A stretch of 64,000 nucleotides of DNA from Ctenosaura bakeri (Eukaryota; Chordata; Lepidosauria; Squamata; Iguanidae): assembly GCA_948474755.1 (NCBI GenBank), contig CAOLHI010000647.1, positions 62,001-126,000 on the forward strand, in the 5' to 3' direction. Position 1 is the stretch's first letter. Each line of letters starts with the position of its first letter. The translations under genes were made by a program, and so were the position numbers. Of the stretch, positions 12,776 to 25,599 are shown in pieces. The notes below the pieces were generated by a model, which was not told the origin of the DNA, searched no databases, and saw nothing but the letters and a program-made list of their open reading frames with translations.

Positions 12776-12960
12776 GGCCATTTCTGCACTAGACTAGACT
12801 ATTATAGCACTATGATTCTGCTTTCAATATCCTATGGAATCCTGGGGTTTGCGGTTTAGGGAGGGGCCAGCTGGCCCCTCCCTAAACTGCAAGCCCCAGG
12901 ATTCCATAGGAAGTTGAAAGCGGAATCATAGTGCTATAACAGCCTAGTGCGGAAATGCCC
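12776..12960. mobile_element. Near-perfect hairpin MITE (family A)
   Basis: 185-bp palindrome centred at 12870/12871 (GAGGGGCCAG followed by its exact reverse complement). The arms carry GGCCATTTCTGCACTAG at the left and its near reverse complement at the right, plus inner blocks of TAGCACTATGATTC and ATGGAATCCTGGGGTTTG. Flanks are TAA and TCA, compatible with a diverged 3-bp duplication. Related copies occur at 15384, 18324, 50477 and 57650. It has no coding capacity and presumably was mobilised in trans. Confidence 0.75.
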
Positions 12961-15383
12961 TCAGAGACATTGTGACTTGGGAGGGAAGAGGACTGATAGG
13001 AAATATCACCTGCTAAGTCATACACTCCAGAATCTCACAGGTGAAAACCAGGACACCCATGGCCAAGCAGTGTCAGAGTGCAGTCAAAATGGCAAAGATT
13101 ATTGATAGAGAGGAATGCACAAGCCAGGAGGGGCTATAGCTGTTTGCTTTTGCCTGAGCCTACTGGGAACGGCAAGGTGCCACCCCTCCTCTCCTCTTCA
13201 CTCTGCTGTGTAAATTGAGTGCAAACTACTTTTGCAATTTTAACTCAGTTTGCAGTGACTGAAGTAAGCTGAGGATGCAAGGGGAAGTAGGAAGAGGAAA
13301 GAGAAATTAGAACATTTAAAAGAATGAAAAAGTGGAACAGCATATGCTTGTTTGGGACTGTCTCTGCCAAGTCTAGACAGTTGGAGGGTGTGTGTATGCC
13401 TATGTTTCTGTTCTACAAAATCCACTGAAAAAATCATGCTTGCTGGAAATAATGGGAGTTGTGGTCTATACAACTGGAGAGTAAAAGGTTGAGGAAAGTT
13501 GGTGTACTCCCTGGGTTCTACCATCCCATCTTCAGCAATAATATTTTTTTAAAAAACACAATAACAATTGAGCTTCGTCAAGACTTAGTAACTCTAAGGG
13601 TAACATCTCACTGAAATAGTAAATCTTAAATTAGTAATCACTAACTTAGGTAACAATGCTTTTATTTAGTGTATCCTGAGTATGACCAAAGCTGGAAGTA
13701 TCCCAGTCTATTTCCATTTTAGGGCATCTTGAAAGGCTTTCTTGAGGGCTTCCCTATGAATCTTGCCCCCCTCCAGCATCTGTAAAGTTCATGCACCATT
13801 TGAAACCTTTTAAGATCTAAAAAAAAAGCAGCATGCTTATGGAGATCAAATTAAATGGTTCCAGGACTGGAGGAGGAAATTATTTATTACATTTCAGCTA
13901 TTGTAATCTAATGTAATCTGCCTATTTTATAGCACTTTGTGTTTACTATGGATTATGGGTTTTTGACAGTTACCGCTCCCAGAATCTCCTAGCCAGCAGG
14001 ACAAGTAGTCTAGAAATGTAAGTTTTTCAAGCTTTAGTATCTACCTGCATAAATGTCAGCAGTTTTTTTAATCCCCAGCATATCTGGTTGTCAGAGGTGT
14101 ACTGCTGCTAAAGACATGATATTTAGCTATCATGGTTGAGAACCATTAATAGAGCTCTAGGACATGGGACAGGCCATAAAATCAGTGGCTAGAATAACCT
14201 GTCTAGTGCAAGGGCTTTCCATTTTGTAACTGATCATAAACAATGAGTCTTTAGCTGTATGCAAACAACATTTGAGTTCTGTCTTTTAATCCTCTCTTTT
14301 GTTCTCTCTGGTAGATATCAACTCCACATGTTCTGTGCTCCTTTGTGCTCAGATTCATAATCTTCCCCAGAGCATAATACTAAAGTCAAGAATTATCAGG
14401 CTACTCGCAGAGAATTTTGTCCCTTGATTGAGTTCCAGGGAAATGTTTTCAATTCTTTCTCTTGCCAAACGCATGATGTGGATCATGCTAACCATTTTTC
14501 CCAAGCCTTCTTGACCCCACCCCCTCCCTGATGCTCACCATAATAAACGAATTTGCACTAATGGTTGGGGGGAATTTGGCAGATGTTTGCAAATGAGGGG
14601 TCTACCACAAACTATGCTTCTACACTGCAAAACAGTCCCGTTTCTAGGAAGTGGTTGGTTATTTATATAATTCAAAGTATACAGACAAAATACCAGGCAG
14701 AATATTCCTTAATATAATACAATCCCTGCAGCATTGTTCATGATAACTCTTTGGGCTCACTGCAGTTTTGACAGTTCAGCTAAACATATGGCACCCTGTT
14801 TTGAAAGTTGGTTTTTGAGACTGGATCATATAGGACAGCTGGGATGAATCTGCCAAGGGTTTTAGTAGGATATTGCTGGCTTTTCATTTGTATTTAGAAC
14901 TAGCTATATGCTGAAGTCAGGCTCTCATCCATCCCACATGTGGCTAGGTCAATGAGAGCAAACAGATAATATTTTTAAAATAAACTTTTGTTTTGACCTG
15001 TACTGTAAATGATGCATGGCAAACATAGATGTCGGCAAGAAAAGCACTGTTTCCTCCCTTCTCCCTTTCTTTATGAATCAAATGAACTCTTTGTCTTTTT
15101 AAGTGCATTCTTTGGTGTGGAGATTTAATCATCATAACAAGGAGCAAAATTGACAACCATTTGTAAAGCTGTAAATCTTCTTTGATGGTCAGGGAATTGA
15201 TGGGGAGGCAATATCACCAGCATTAGCCAATAGATTCTTCCTTTTCCATTTTCTTCTGCTTAAGCTGAACCATGATGAAAACCTGAAGAACTATTTCTTC
15301 CAGAATTCATCTGATAACACAACACCATAGCTTCTCTTAAACAGTCTTTATCACTCAATGAAAATATTGTTATTTGTGTCTGA
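12961..15383. other. Intergenic, small repeat pieces only
   Basis: No gene recognised. Pieces around 13431-13500 and 13967-14020 contain the ATAATGGGAGTTGTGGTC and CTCCCAGAAT core shared with the hAT-like repeats at 45546 and 63212. Confidence 0.45.
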
Positions 15384-15805
15384 GGCCATTTCTGCACTAC
15401 ACAGTTATAGTGCTATTATCCCACTTTCAACATCCTATGGAATCCTGGGGTTTGCAGTTTAGGGAAAGGCATTGAGAATTCTCACCCAGACAGCTCTTTG
15501 GCCTCAGTAAACCACAAACCTTAGAATTTCACAGGATATTAAAAGCAGAATAATAGGACTACAAGGAGCCCTGGTGGCGCAGTGGTTAAATGCCAGTACT
15601 GCAGCCACAAGGTTGTGAGTTCAGTCCTGCCAGGCTTCAGGTTGACTCAGCTTTCCATCCTTCTGCAGGTTTGTAAAATGGGTACCCAGCTTGTTGGGGG
15701 CAAAATTAGCTAAAATACATTGTAAACCGCTTAGAGAGCACTTAGCTGATAAGCGGTATAGAAATACGCATGTTATTGCTATAACAGTGTAGTGCAGAAA
15801 TGATC
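15384..15805. mobile_element. Hairpin MITE (family A) interrupted by a SINE
   Basis: Left end GGCCATTTCTGCACTACAC pairs with right end GTGTAGTGCAGAAAT. The inner blocks TATGGAATCCTGGGGTTTG and CAAACCTTAGAATTTCA form the arms. A SINE occupies 15565-15782. The flanking TTGTGTCTGA and TCAGACACAA also form an inverted repeat, so the true termini may lie about 10 bp further out. Confidence 0.7.
15565..15782 (+). mobile_element. tRNA-derived SINE
   Basis: The head has a Pol III A-box-like TGGCGCAGTGGTTA and a B-box-like GTGAGTTCAGTCC about 35 bp downstream. The body ends with TGTAAACCGCTTAGAGAGC and AAGCGGTATAGAAATACGC, followed by TTATTGCTAT. This head and tail combination is common in squamate genomes. 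It is inserted in a family A MITE; the duplication at the ends is short and diverged (CTACAA and CTATAA). Confidence 0.75.
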
Positions 15806-18323
15806 TCAGACACAACTGCATCCCACTTCAATGTGAGGGAAGACAGCTGAATAAAACTTGCCAAGTATGTCTCTATTACTTCCACATCCTTACTGAAGGT
15901 TTCATGCACTCTGTGTTCCATTAACATGTTCTGCTCACAAACAAAGCTTGGAAATAATGATGTAAAAATTAATTTGTTACTCCTAATTCACTTTTCAACA
16001 ATGGATTTCAATTTGTTATTTGACCATTAAATGCATACAGTGTTACATTTTTGTGTAAGGATTCCCACTTCATATTATATTACTTTGAGGGGATAATTTG
16101 GGGGACACGAGCAATTTTAAATTATTTTTCTTCAACAATTCAGTGGTCTACTGTTTTACTAATTAATTTTTAAAATTTCTTTTTTATGTTTTAATGTTAA
16201 AATAATTTTTATTATTGATCTAATGTAACATTTCCAAGCTCTGACCACAGTTCTTTCTACCAATAACATAAGCATAACGATGTCTGTGTTATTTGGAAGA
16301 TACTTGTGCATGGTTTCTGTCAGCAGGGCTGAACTTCAGGCACTGAAATTTGAGCTCTCATGATTTATTTAGTACTTTTGATAAAGTATGGATGTTTTTC
16401 TTCTGTGAGAAAATATACTTTTGATTAATCAATTGATATATTTCTTGAAATACAGCAATACCATTTCCTGAAGTACAGGAAGTGTGATTAGAATTGTTAA
16501 TAATAGGCCTTTGAAATTTAATTGATAGATAACTGAGCTAAAGCTTTAGTCATAGGGTATGTATTTTAAGTTGTAGCTTATTACAGTGGAAAGGAATGAG
16601 AAAGCATTTCCTTCAGTTTCAGTGTCAGGTCAGGTCAGGTTAGATTGATTCACTTTCAGTTTTAACCTACATTTTCCACTGATTGACTGAAATGAAATGA
16701 AAGAGAATTTGCCAGAGCTGCTACTGCTGCAGCTGTTCTGTATTTAAGTAGGAAAAAAATAGGAAGTGGAAAATAAATTCTGACCCTGTGGTACAATATT
16801 TTGAAATTATGTAAAATACTGTTACTCTTTCACTCCCCTGTGGTGAGAGCTCTAGGGGTGCATGTATTCTACACAGGGTTTGTTTCCATGGAATTAGGTT
16901 TTTGATGGCTTAATAGTGGTTTAGTGAGATACGGGTTAATTGCTTGCACTTACACATTGAGCATAGCTAGTTCCCCACTTTTTCTATCCTCCATCAGTTT
17001 TCTAGAGTACCTTTTTGTATGCTAAAGCTACCAGAATTCAAACTTATCTGTACCACATCACCTTGATCTTGTCTCAGTCTCTCCCCAAATATTGCCAGCT
17101 TCTTTTGTGTACACAGTTTGTTGATCTCAGTCCTAGAAACGTGATAGAGAAGAAGGGATTACTTATTTCTACTTATGACTTCTGCCTTCTTGGGCCATTT
17201 TAGAACTTATTAAGACATATCATCTGACTATGAAAGGCTATCATCAGTACATCTTTTGACAGGTCTTACAAGATCTTGCATCAGAGCAACCCAAACAGAT
17301 CACTCTACTTCCAGAAATCCTACAGTCAAGACAAGGCTGAACCACTTTAGGGGCTCCAGGTATCAGTTTCTCCCCCCTCCCATCCCCTTACCACACCCTG
17401 ACAGCTGCTGCGCAATGGGAATCTAGCTCTCGCCAGCCCTGGTCCAACATTCCTGACCATGGCTGATTTTCCAAAGCAGCATTGAATTTGCTTTGTCATT
17501 TAAGGACAGCTTACTTCTATTTGAGGCCTATTATGATTTCTTAAATTTTTCTACAGAAGCAGCCGCTCATTTGTTAACCCCTTGCTATTGTTATAGATCT
17601 CCATTCACACAATGGCCTTTCTTCTGTTTGAACACTGAAACTTTCTAAGGAAGTGCATTAGAAAGAAATTTACAAGATCTTCAGATGAACAGTTTTAACA
17701 AAGATCAAACTCCCCTTTATAACAGAGCCAGTTGAACTGAAAGATGGAATGGCCTAGATATAAAGTCATGAATAATTTGAAAAGGCTTCCTTTTTCTTTC
17801 CCCCTTGCTGAAATCCTCTCCCCTAGTTCACATTTCTCAAGACACAGAAAGCAGTGGATTCTAGAAAAAGAAACTGAGGTGAGAAAAGACCACTTAATTT
17901 TGAATACAAGAACATAGAGTGTGGCTTTCTAATTTGCAAGGATATTTAGTAGTAGTAGTAGTATCAGCAGCAGCATCTTCATCATTATCATCCTCATCCT
18001 CATGATCACTGCATATATTGTCCTCTTCTCCCAAGAGCATGGTGAAGCTTAAACAGGTAGTCTTCCATCCAAGCAGTTTACCCAGGCCAGCTTCAGCAAA
18101 AGAATGGAGCCACAGTGCCTTTCCTTTAGACTTTTCTGGGTCTAATCTCAACACTGTGCCTATGTAGGTCAAAACAATATTAGGAAGGACAAGTAACATG
18201 GAGGGTATGTGTACTTCTATTAACTAGGATGACAAAAAAAGATTAAGAAAATATTTACAAAGATCTGTCAGCCCAACACTGGCCAGCCCAACATTGGCCA
18301 GATTCACATATAATTCTGAACTA
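15806..18323. other. No gene recognised
   Basis: AT-rich intergenic sequence. A short GGTCA-type direct repeat lies at about 16626-16640 and a (TAG)n run at about 17948-17963. No coding or mobile feature could be supported. Confidence 0.5.
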
Positions 18324-18528
18324 GGGCCGTTTCCCCATTACAGTGTTAAACTGTTGCTATTTCACATTCAATGCCCTGTGGAATTCTGGGGTTTGTAGTT
18401 TACTGAGACCAAAGAGCTCTTTGGCTGAGAATTTGAAGTGCCCTTCCCTAAACTACAAACCCCAGAATTCAATAGGAGGTTGATAGTGGACTAGCAGCAC
18501 TTTAACACTGTAGTGCGGAAATGGACTT
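18324..18528. mobile_element. Hairpin MITE (family A)
   Basis: Left GGGCCGTTTCC...ACAGTGTTAAA pairs with right TTTAACACTGTAGTGCGGAAATGG. Inner arms are GGAATTCTGGGGTTTGTAGTTT and ACTACAAACCCCAGAATTC. The target-site duplication is not clear. Confidence 0.7.
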
Positions 18529-19234
18529 GGATTTAGTGGCACACAGGTGAGTGGCAGTGAGCTCCAGGCTGGAATATGCCTTTCTTCCATCTTCCATCTT
18601 GGTCACATAAAGGCCTAGAGGGTGGATCAAAGTGGATTTCAACATGTCCCAAGTTGGGGGGAAAAAACTTCATTTTAATTATGGTAAGTCAAGCCAGTTT
18701 CAAATTGCAGTTTAAAAAGCTGGTTTGTTTCAGCTAACTGTAGTTAAAATTACTATGGTTTAGCCTTCAGGTAGCAAATGCAACCAGAGGAAGGGGAAGA
18801 TGATCTGTTCCCAAGCTGTTCATGTCTTAAAAGGTTAAAGCCAGGAATTTCAGATTGGACTTTCAAATGGATTGAGTGCCAATGCAGGTAACAGAGAATA
18901 TGGATAAATGTGTGCAGACCTTTCACATATATCTGATTTGTGCTTTTTTTTTTTTTTAACGCTGGTTCAAGAAGAAGGGAGATTGCACAGATTAGATGTC
19001 TGCCTGATTGGCCATCCACACAATGTGTGTGTGTGTGTGTGTTTTCCAAAGGAAATATACCCACTATGTGGCCTAGTAAATAGATTCATTGGGTGGTAAT
19101 TATATTGTTTATGGCAGTTTCCTTCATTATGGTGTCCTCCATAAGAATACAAGAAAAGCCGCGTTGGATCTGACCAAAAACCTCTAAAGGTAGAAGGAAT
19201 ATTAGGAAATATTTGTTAAAAAAAATTAACAATC
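18529..19234. other. Intergenic with microsatellite and a small CR1-type scrap
   Basis: Contains a (TG)n tract at 19024-19042 and a T-run near 18945. At about 19139-19200 lies AAGAATACAAGAAAAGCCGC plus TGGATCTGACCAAAA, resembling the 3' CR1-type repeat at 48385. Confidence 0.5.
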
Positions 19235-19450
19235 ATGTTTCTCAAGTGTCTGGAAATCCTGATGAGAAGACTCTTGGACTTAAAGAATTCAGTTCAGGAC
19301 TGAGTTCAGGATTCTGCACAAAATCTGTGCATCTTTTTTTCCCCTCAAAAAAGCATTTTTGTGCAGTTTGCTGTTTTCTGCACAGAAAGTGCTGCTTTCT
19401 GTACAAAAATGTAAAAATTTTGGACAAATAAGGTCTGAACTGCAAATAAT
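19235..19450 (+). repeat. Dispersed repeat family D, + copy
   Basis: TTCTCAAGTGTCTGGAAATC followed by T-rich sequence with repeated TTCTGCACA and TTTTGTGCAG words. It resembles the reverse complement of 48955-49205, which starts TTCTCAAGCATCAGGAAACC. It reads as a noncoding dispersed repeat of unknown class. Confidence 0.5.
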
Positions 19451-19984
19451 CTCAACAATGTGCCTGTTGAAGATTTGCTCGCAGTGTGGAGGAAATTGGT
19501 AGAATTAATCATTGCTTTTTTTTTGATAATGAAATTAGCAAATAATTACATCCTTAAAATCCTCTCTAGTCCAGCATTTTGTTGATACAGCAACCAACCA
19601 GTTGTTTATTGGAGGCCCACTAGCAAATCATGCAGGAAAAAAACCCAGTACATTTCCCAGTGCTTTTCAAGCTGCATCACTTTCAAAAGGGGAGTTGTAA
19701 TTCACACCAAACCAGATACCTCATTATTCATGGCTCACTGTTGCTGTTGGGTTTTATAGAACAGCTGGCTTGGAGAGGGGTTGAGTTGTGTCAAATGGAG
19801 AGAGAGAAGCCTTAACCCCTTGACCTCACTACAATCCTGATTGGAATTACTACCCTCCTCTTGCATTTTGCAATTGGAGGAAAACTCACAGGATGCCTGA
19901 TTTCTGTTGGAACCATCTGGAAGGTAGAGTAGTCATCTAGATTGCATGGTTAGCCTTTTTAAATTTAACTTAATTTGTTCGTTT

Positions 19985-20095
19985 CATTACCTGGCTGCCC
20001 CTGCTTACTGCTTTTATCCTCACAACAACTCTGTGAGGTAGGTTAGCCTGGGAGACACAGTGATTGGCCCAAAGTCAATTAGACCACCCAATGAG
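19985..20095 (-). mobile_element. tRNA-type SINE fragment, antisense
   Basis: TTATCCTCACAACAACTCTG, then TGAGGTAGGTTAGCC and GATTGGCCCAAAGTCA, is the reverse complement of the conserved body seen at 39000-39175. Confidence 0.6.
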
Positions 20096-20099
20096 CTTA

Positions 20100-21295
20100 A
20101 CATGTTGCACCACACTTGTTCTCAGCATGAAATCAATGTGTATAGTTCTGTGTAAAGATGCATGTAATTCTGTGGACATAGTAGCTCTTCTGGGAGAGAT
20201 TCAGACTGTAAATATATCGCAGCAGTGCCTGGATCTAGTAAGAGGTGCTTTTACTAGCCCCCACCCCCACTGCAGGAAGATTAAGCTGTACTGTTATCCT
20301 TTCTGCAATGCAGTTCTGTGGCCTTCCAGCAGTAATAATTGCTGCAGAGAAGGATGACTTCTGCTTTTACTGAACATACAGAGCAGCAAGAGGATGACCC
20401 ACTTTCCAAATGATTATTATTCAACCTCAAAAGTGTTTTGAGTACTATTTCAGGCAAGTTTAAAGAAGGAAGACAAAAGGTTTCTAGGACTAGATGTACG
20501 TGCATGTGTGTGTGTTCAGGGTGGCATTTTTGTCCTATGTTTGCCCTTGACCAGGAATATTATGGTTTTAAATTTCCTGCTGGAGGATTGAGTCATTGCT
20601 CAGTGCTAATGGCAGAAAGAGATAAAGGCTTGGCTCTGATGAATGTACCTGCTATGTGAGTTGGAGGAACAAAATGAAGCCATCCACCATCAGCCCATGA
20701 CATGTACCTGTGAAACAGGTATGGGGAAATCATTTCAACAAATTTCTCTAGGTGTAGCCCATGTTCTCCCAACAGTCTACTGGAGCAAGAGTTAACCATT
20801 AGCTGTGGAATAGCACGGCTTCTTTCTTCCCTGTTCCTCAAAATTTCTGCTACAGCTTAAAACTATGGCCACTATTTTGCATGGTCCATAATCTCCAAGA
20901 TCTCATTCTGTTGAGGGCAGTGTAAAGGAAGAAATGGCAGCATCTACACAAAAATGGTAAAGAACTTCTAGGGGAAATTGTGCAAAGTCGAGGTAAAAAA
21001 AAATATGAATTTTTTTTTAGGAATAAAAATGTCTTCTCAAGAATTTCAGTTCTGGTCCACTGACACAAACCACTTAACTCTGTTCTGGTAGATCCAGCTC
21101 AAAATGCCACTTCAAAAATCTAAAAACAATCTACGGGTAAGCACCTTGGTGGAATTTGAGTATTCTATTCACCAAACTCCAGAGCTTAGAAGTAATGAGT
21201 TACAAGTAATATATAGTTAGCCATAACATATGGTTTCCCCTCTGTTGGTAACATCCTCCCCCAACTAAACAATGACAGAAATGGACATGACTTTA
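20100..21295. other. No gene recognised
   Basis: Intergenic sequence with short ORFs only and no clear repeat boundary. Confidence 0.45.
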
Positions 21296-21671
21296 CATTT
21301 GTCCCTCCACACTCATAAGGGTTAAGGGTGTAAGACCGCCACGAAACTGGAAAAATGTGAACATCTGTAGGCCATGGTGGGGAGAATGCCAGCTGCCCAG
21401 TTTTGCCTTCAAGGTGGTAGGGTTCCTTTGCAGGACAGAAGTGGGCAGCTAGTGGGGCTTACTGCCTCCTCCGCTGCTGCCCTATGCCATTTTTAATAGG
21501 TACTTAGAAGCCTTGCCTCACGTTTACCATCTATGTTCTGAGGTTTGCAGAGACTGTGAATGCAAGGCCAGACTTGTAAGTCCCTATTAAAAATAGCATA
21601 GGGCAGCAGCAAATAATCTGCAAATAACCAAATCTGCAAATATTAAACCTGTGAGTGTGGAGGGCCAATTG
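21296..21671. mobile_element. Tc1/mariner-like nonautonomous element
   Basis: Terminal inverted repeats CATTTGTCCCTCCACACTCA (left) and, in reverse complement, CAATTGGCCCTCCACACTCA (right). The left flank is TA. Inside, CTGCTGCCCTATGCC and its reverse complement (about 21473 and 21590) form a stem. 376 bp without transposase. Confidence 0.65.
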
Positions 21672-21879
21672 AACTTTCTAGTGAAACTTGTTATGTTTTC
21701 TAGTTACAATGGCATTCTTAGACACTTCTAGAGTCATTTGTGTGGAATTCTTCATGTTTAGGCAATTATGTATTCTAAGGGCTTTTTAAAAAAATTAATA
21801 ATGGATAGTAAGAAGTAACACAGTAATAAATCCAACAAGTCATCAAGGGCTTACACTGCAATGAGTGTAGTGACTGTGT

Positions 21880-21972
21880 TCATATATATATATATATGTG
21901 TGTGTGTGTATAATATATGTATTACATATGTGTGTGTGTGTGTGTATAATGAATAATATGTATAATATATAT
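21880..21972. repeat. (TA)n/(TG)n compound microsatellite
   Basis: Alternating AT and TG tracts, interrupted once by ATAATATATGTATTACA. It accounts for the 149-codon minus-strand ORF covering it. Confidence 0.85.
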
Positions 21973-23180
21973 AGTGCCTTTCATTTACATGGGAGTTCCA
22001 TTCCCAACCCCCCACTATAAAACAAGAAATGCAAGTGTTGCATCCCATTGTAGTCAATGGAAACCTACATGTGTGTGCCTGCAGGGGGGCATGCTTGCTG
22101 CATCCATTGCCTATAATGGGTACAACACTTTGTGCAGTTTTGCATTTGTGTATGTAGTGATTGTGCCCTGGGAGCACTGTAAATGTAACAAGTAACAGAA
22201 ACAGATTATTATTAAAAAGCAACTTTCCACACTTAGTAATTTCCATGGAGCTGGTTACATGCTGTCTAGTACCAAGAAAAAATAAATGTGTGTCTTCCAA
22301 GGACCTTTGGCAGTTTCTCTTGCAGTGTCTTAAGCTTCAAAAAATGGACTTAGTAAGGCCAGGTCTGGTAGTCAGCAGATCTCCATGTTGCTGTCTCTGA
22401 TCACTGCCAAATATTGAATCTGAAAGGTATTAGTAGTAATTCTTTATGAAGTTCTTTCTCTGTCTTTCTCTTCCTGCCTGATTAAATGAATATTATTTTT
22501 CCTTAATTGATTTTACAAGTCATTTATCATAGATTTATGAGAATCAACCCACTTTAGAAAGTATTAGATAGCTTTAACGTTTGAGGCTCCTTCATTTATC
22601 ATTTACTGTACTCTTCATATATACCCAGCAATCAGTTATCTCCTGAATATTAGGTTTTATTGACAGTATACATGATACAGAAGAGAGTTCTTAAAATTTT
22701 GTGTTATATTTGAATGATTGAAGACGAGTGGAAGATTAGGAACTAATAAAACTGAGGAGCTTTCTCTAAGCTACCGTCATTAAGACACAGCAGTAATAAA
22801 GCTCTTTGTTACAATTATATATTCTAGGTTCATGTCCACACTGAAGATTTCCAATCAGTTTGAAAACTAGTTTTAAATATGATTGATACATACAAAGAAA
22901 TCATTGAATCAGGTCAACCCAAGATATGTTCTATCTGAAGCAGAGTAGTAAATAGTGCCCTTGGCCTTGCCAAGCCATAGTGTGTAACACCCTAGACCAA
23001 CCAGTCAGGGTATTTTGGCACTGGAGGTAGAAAAACTCAGTGCCTAGCAATATCAATGTAAATTGTTAACAATTTGGTGTCCTTTCATGTCACCCATCAT
23101 CTGTTACCTGGATGGCTTCCTCTCTCTGCCTAATGATTAAACCAGCCGTAGATGAGATACAGTTTTCTAAGCTTGCTGTT
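21973..23180. other. No gene recognised
   Basis: Intergenic sequence. Around 21990-22125, ATTGTAGTCAATGG and CCATTGCCTATAATGGG suggest an imperfect hairpin repeat, without defined ends. Confidence 0.4.
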
Positions 23181-23352
23181 CAGAGGTGTATCTAGCGTAA
23201 ACAGCACCTAGACCAAGCATGGAATTTGCACCCCTACCTCCAGGGCCACTTTCTCCTCCCCCTCCTCCGTTAAATCTTTGGGGTTGTTTTGTGCCCCCTC
23301 GGCACTGGTGCACAGGGTACTTGCCCTATTTGCCCCTCCTGATACACCTCTG
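23181..23352. mobile_element. hAT-like MITE with 8-bp duplication
   Basis: Starts CAGAGGTGTATC and ends GATACACCTCTG, a perfect 12-bp inverted repeat. Flanks are TTGCTGTT and TTACTGTT, one mismatch in eight. The CAG...CTG ends and 8-bp duplication are typical of hAT. 172 bp, no transposase. Confidence 0.8.
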
Positions 23353-23374
23353 TTACTGTTTGTTCAAACCCAGG

Positions 23375-23470
23375 GATGGGCAGAATGAGGCTCTCCAGAT
23401 GTTTTTGGATTACAGGCATTCCTCACTATTGACTACATTGGCTAGAGCTGATGGAAATTTAAGTACCGCA
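23375..23470. repeat. Diverged hairpin-repeat fragment (CTACAACTCCCA family)
   Basis: AGGGATGGGCAGAATGAGGC, CTCTCCAGATGTTTTTGGAT and GCTAGAGCTGATGGAAATT line up with the repeats at 45546 and 63212, in a decayed form. Confidence 0.4.
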
Positions 23471-24379
23471 CTTTGCCCTTGCCTGCTCTAGCCCTTTTCT
23501 TATCATTGCAATGTAACCAACAAGTCCCATGGGACAACCAATACACAGTGCTGCCTATATGCACCGAATGTAGTCATCTATGTGCAGTCCAGGGGTGCTC
23601 CTGTCCTGCAAATGAATGTGATAGAAATGCCAGCACAAGAAATCAATATAAGCATATTTGTCTTTCTTAAATATTGCTTTCTGATACGATTTGTGCTTTG
23701 AAATTATAAAAATGTGATATATTATCATTATCTTGGCATGCCCTATTAGTCTGGTATCCAGCTCAATGATATGATTCTACTCCAAGCAGTTTATTTTAAT
23801 GACATACTAATACAGTCACAGAGAGGTGGAGGAGAAGGCTTTATGAAATATTTCTACAGTTAGTGGCAAAGGTAAACATTAAACTATGGACATTATCCTC
23901 CAAGGAGAAAAAAGCATCTAGGCATATATGCAAAACAAAAACAGCAACTGTAATAATAAAATCTTAACAGAGAATCATTTATTAGCTCTCTGTAAGTGGC
24001 AATTTGCATGAAAGGCCTTAATGCATTATTGAAGCACTGTTTTCATTTCTTAGTTGCATAGATATCTATACTGCAATAGGTTCTCTTTCCTCTCTGCCAA
24101 GTTTATTATGGCCAAAAGGCCAATACACTGGAATAATAGATTTTTTTTTCTTTTACATCTATACAACATATTTCGAATATTCAAATTAGTGACAGCTGAA
24201 CTCTTTCATCTTCACCTCCACGGAACACAAACTTGAATCAGATTAGCTTTGAATAATAACCTGGAAATGTTTTCTGAACTATTGAGAATTGGCTTATCCT
24301 ATTTTGAAAACAATCTAAATAGATTGAGGAATTAAGCTCCCAGCTAGTTAGCTCCCAGTCCTGCTCCTAATCACTGTTG
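23471..24379. other. No gene recognised
   Basis: AT-rich intergenic sequence without recognisable repeat or gene. Confidence 0.45.
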
Positions 24380-24700
24380 TTGTTATTTGCAACCTCTGTT
24401 CATCAACAGCCCTCCTAAGTCTTGCAGACTCAAGGTGATGGCTTCCTTGATGGAATCAAGCCACCTATGGCGTGTTCTTCCTCTTAGCCTCCAGTGAGTC
24501 ATGTCATCTCCTGATGTCCAAAGTATGACAACCTCAGTTGACTCAGCTTGGCTTCTTATGAGAGTTCAGGCTTGATTTGTCTTCTTAGTGATCCATAGAA
24601 CTCTCCTACATCACCACATGTCAGATAGGTTGAATTACTTCCTCTCAGCTTTCTTCACTGTCCAGCTTTTACAACCATAAATAACAATGCACCATAACCA
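24380..24700 (-). mobile_element. Non-LTR LINE fragment (RTE/Bov-B-like?)
   Basis: Read on the - strand it contains CACGCCATAGGTGGCTTGAT (W-L-D-S-I-K-like) and AAGACTTAGGAGGGC. On the + strand it has GTCTTGCAGACTCAAGG, CTTCCTTGATGGAATCAAG, GAGAGTTCAGGCTTGATTTG and CTTCTTCACTGTCCAGCTTT, words recalled from a common amniote LINE 3' region. The clade is uncertain. It is a decayed fragment without an ORF. Confidence 0.5.
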
Positions 24701-25599
24701 TAAATAGCCATATTTGAGTGGATCGGTGAATATATTTTTGAGTGGGAGATGAGTAAGTTTTTCAAGCTCAAGCCTTATGTGGGAAGAACTGGGTGCCACA
24801 GATACTAAAGATTTGGAAACAGTAACTTAACAAAGCACCCACCAAATGAAATATAGTTACAATACAGCAGTCACCTGTGTGTTTGTGGGTGGATAGGTGT
24901 GTAGAGAGATGATTAGTTGGTATTATTCACGCATTTATTCTCCATGTTTTACTTCTAAGTCTGTTGAGCACAAGGCTTTTTTTTCCCTTTGAGGGGTGTT
25001 GGTTGTTGGGTGTGCAAACAAGTCTGAGATAATGGCTGTGATTAATATAACAGTGTCTGTTCGTGTAACAAAGGCAGATGGCTCTCTAAAGCAAGGGAGA
25101 ATGGTTCTGTGTTTCTCAAAAGGCAGTGGCATTATATGGTGAGCTTTACTCACAAGTGAAAGTTTGCAGTTTCCCTAGCACAAGTCATTGGGTTCCGCTG
25201 CTTAGCTGTGCATGCTCTGCTGCGTCAGGACAAGAATATTTTAAAAAGCATTAATTGAGTCACTGAGTTTTAACTTCTAAATTTATGTTGCGTGGAGAAT
25301 TCAGTGGGAAGTGATTGAATCATTTTAAATGTACAAATGGCAAGAGTTCTAAGGAAAAAGAGAATACATTTAAAAAGTAGATTCATAAAGAAAATAAAGA
25401 ACTTTTCATTTAGAATGTTACTTGCCAAACTAGCAGTCTTTTAAGGCCATTCCAACAGCAGCTATCACAGGTGAATCAGGAGTTTACTACCATTAACTAT
25501 ACAATGTACATGGGGTTGATAAAATTGTTCTGCTAGTGCTATTTGCTATTTTACATGCCTGACTTCTCTGAGCTTTGGATCTCGACGTACTCGCTAGTA
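24701..25599. other. No gene recognised
   Basis: Intergenic, AT-rich; only short ORFs. Confidence 0.45.

Noticed and set aside
21851..22300. 149-codon minus-strand ORF
   Set aside because: Part of it is translated TA/TG microsatellite; no domain or conserved pattern.
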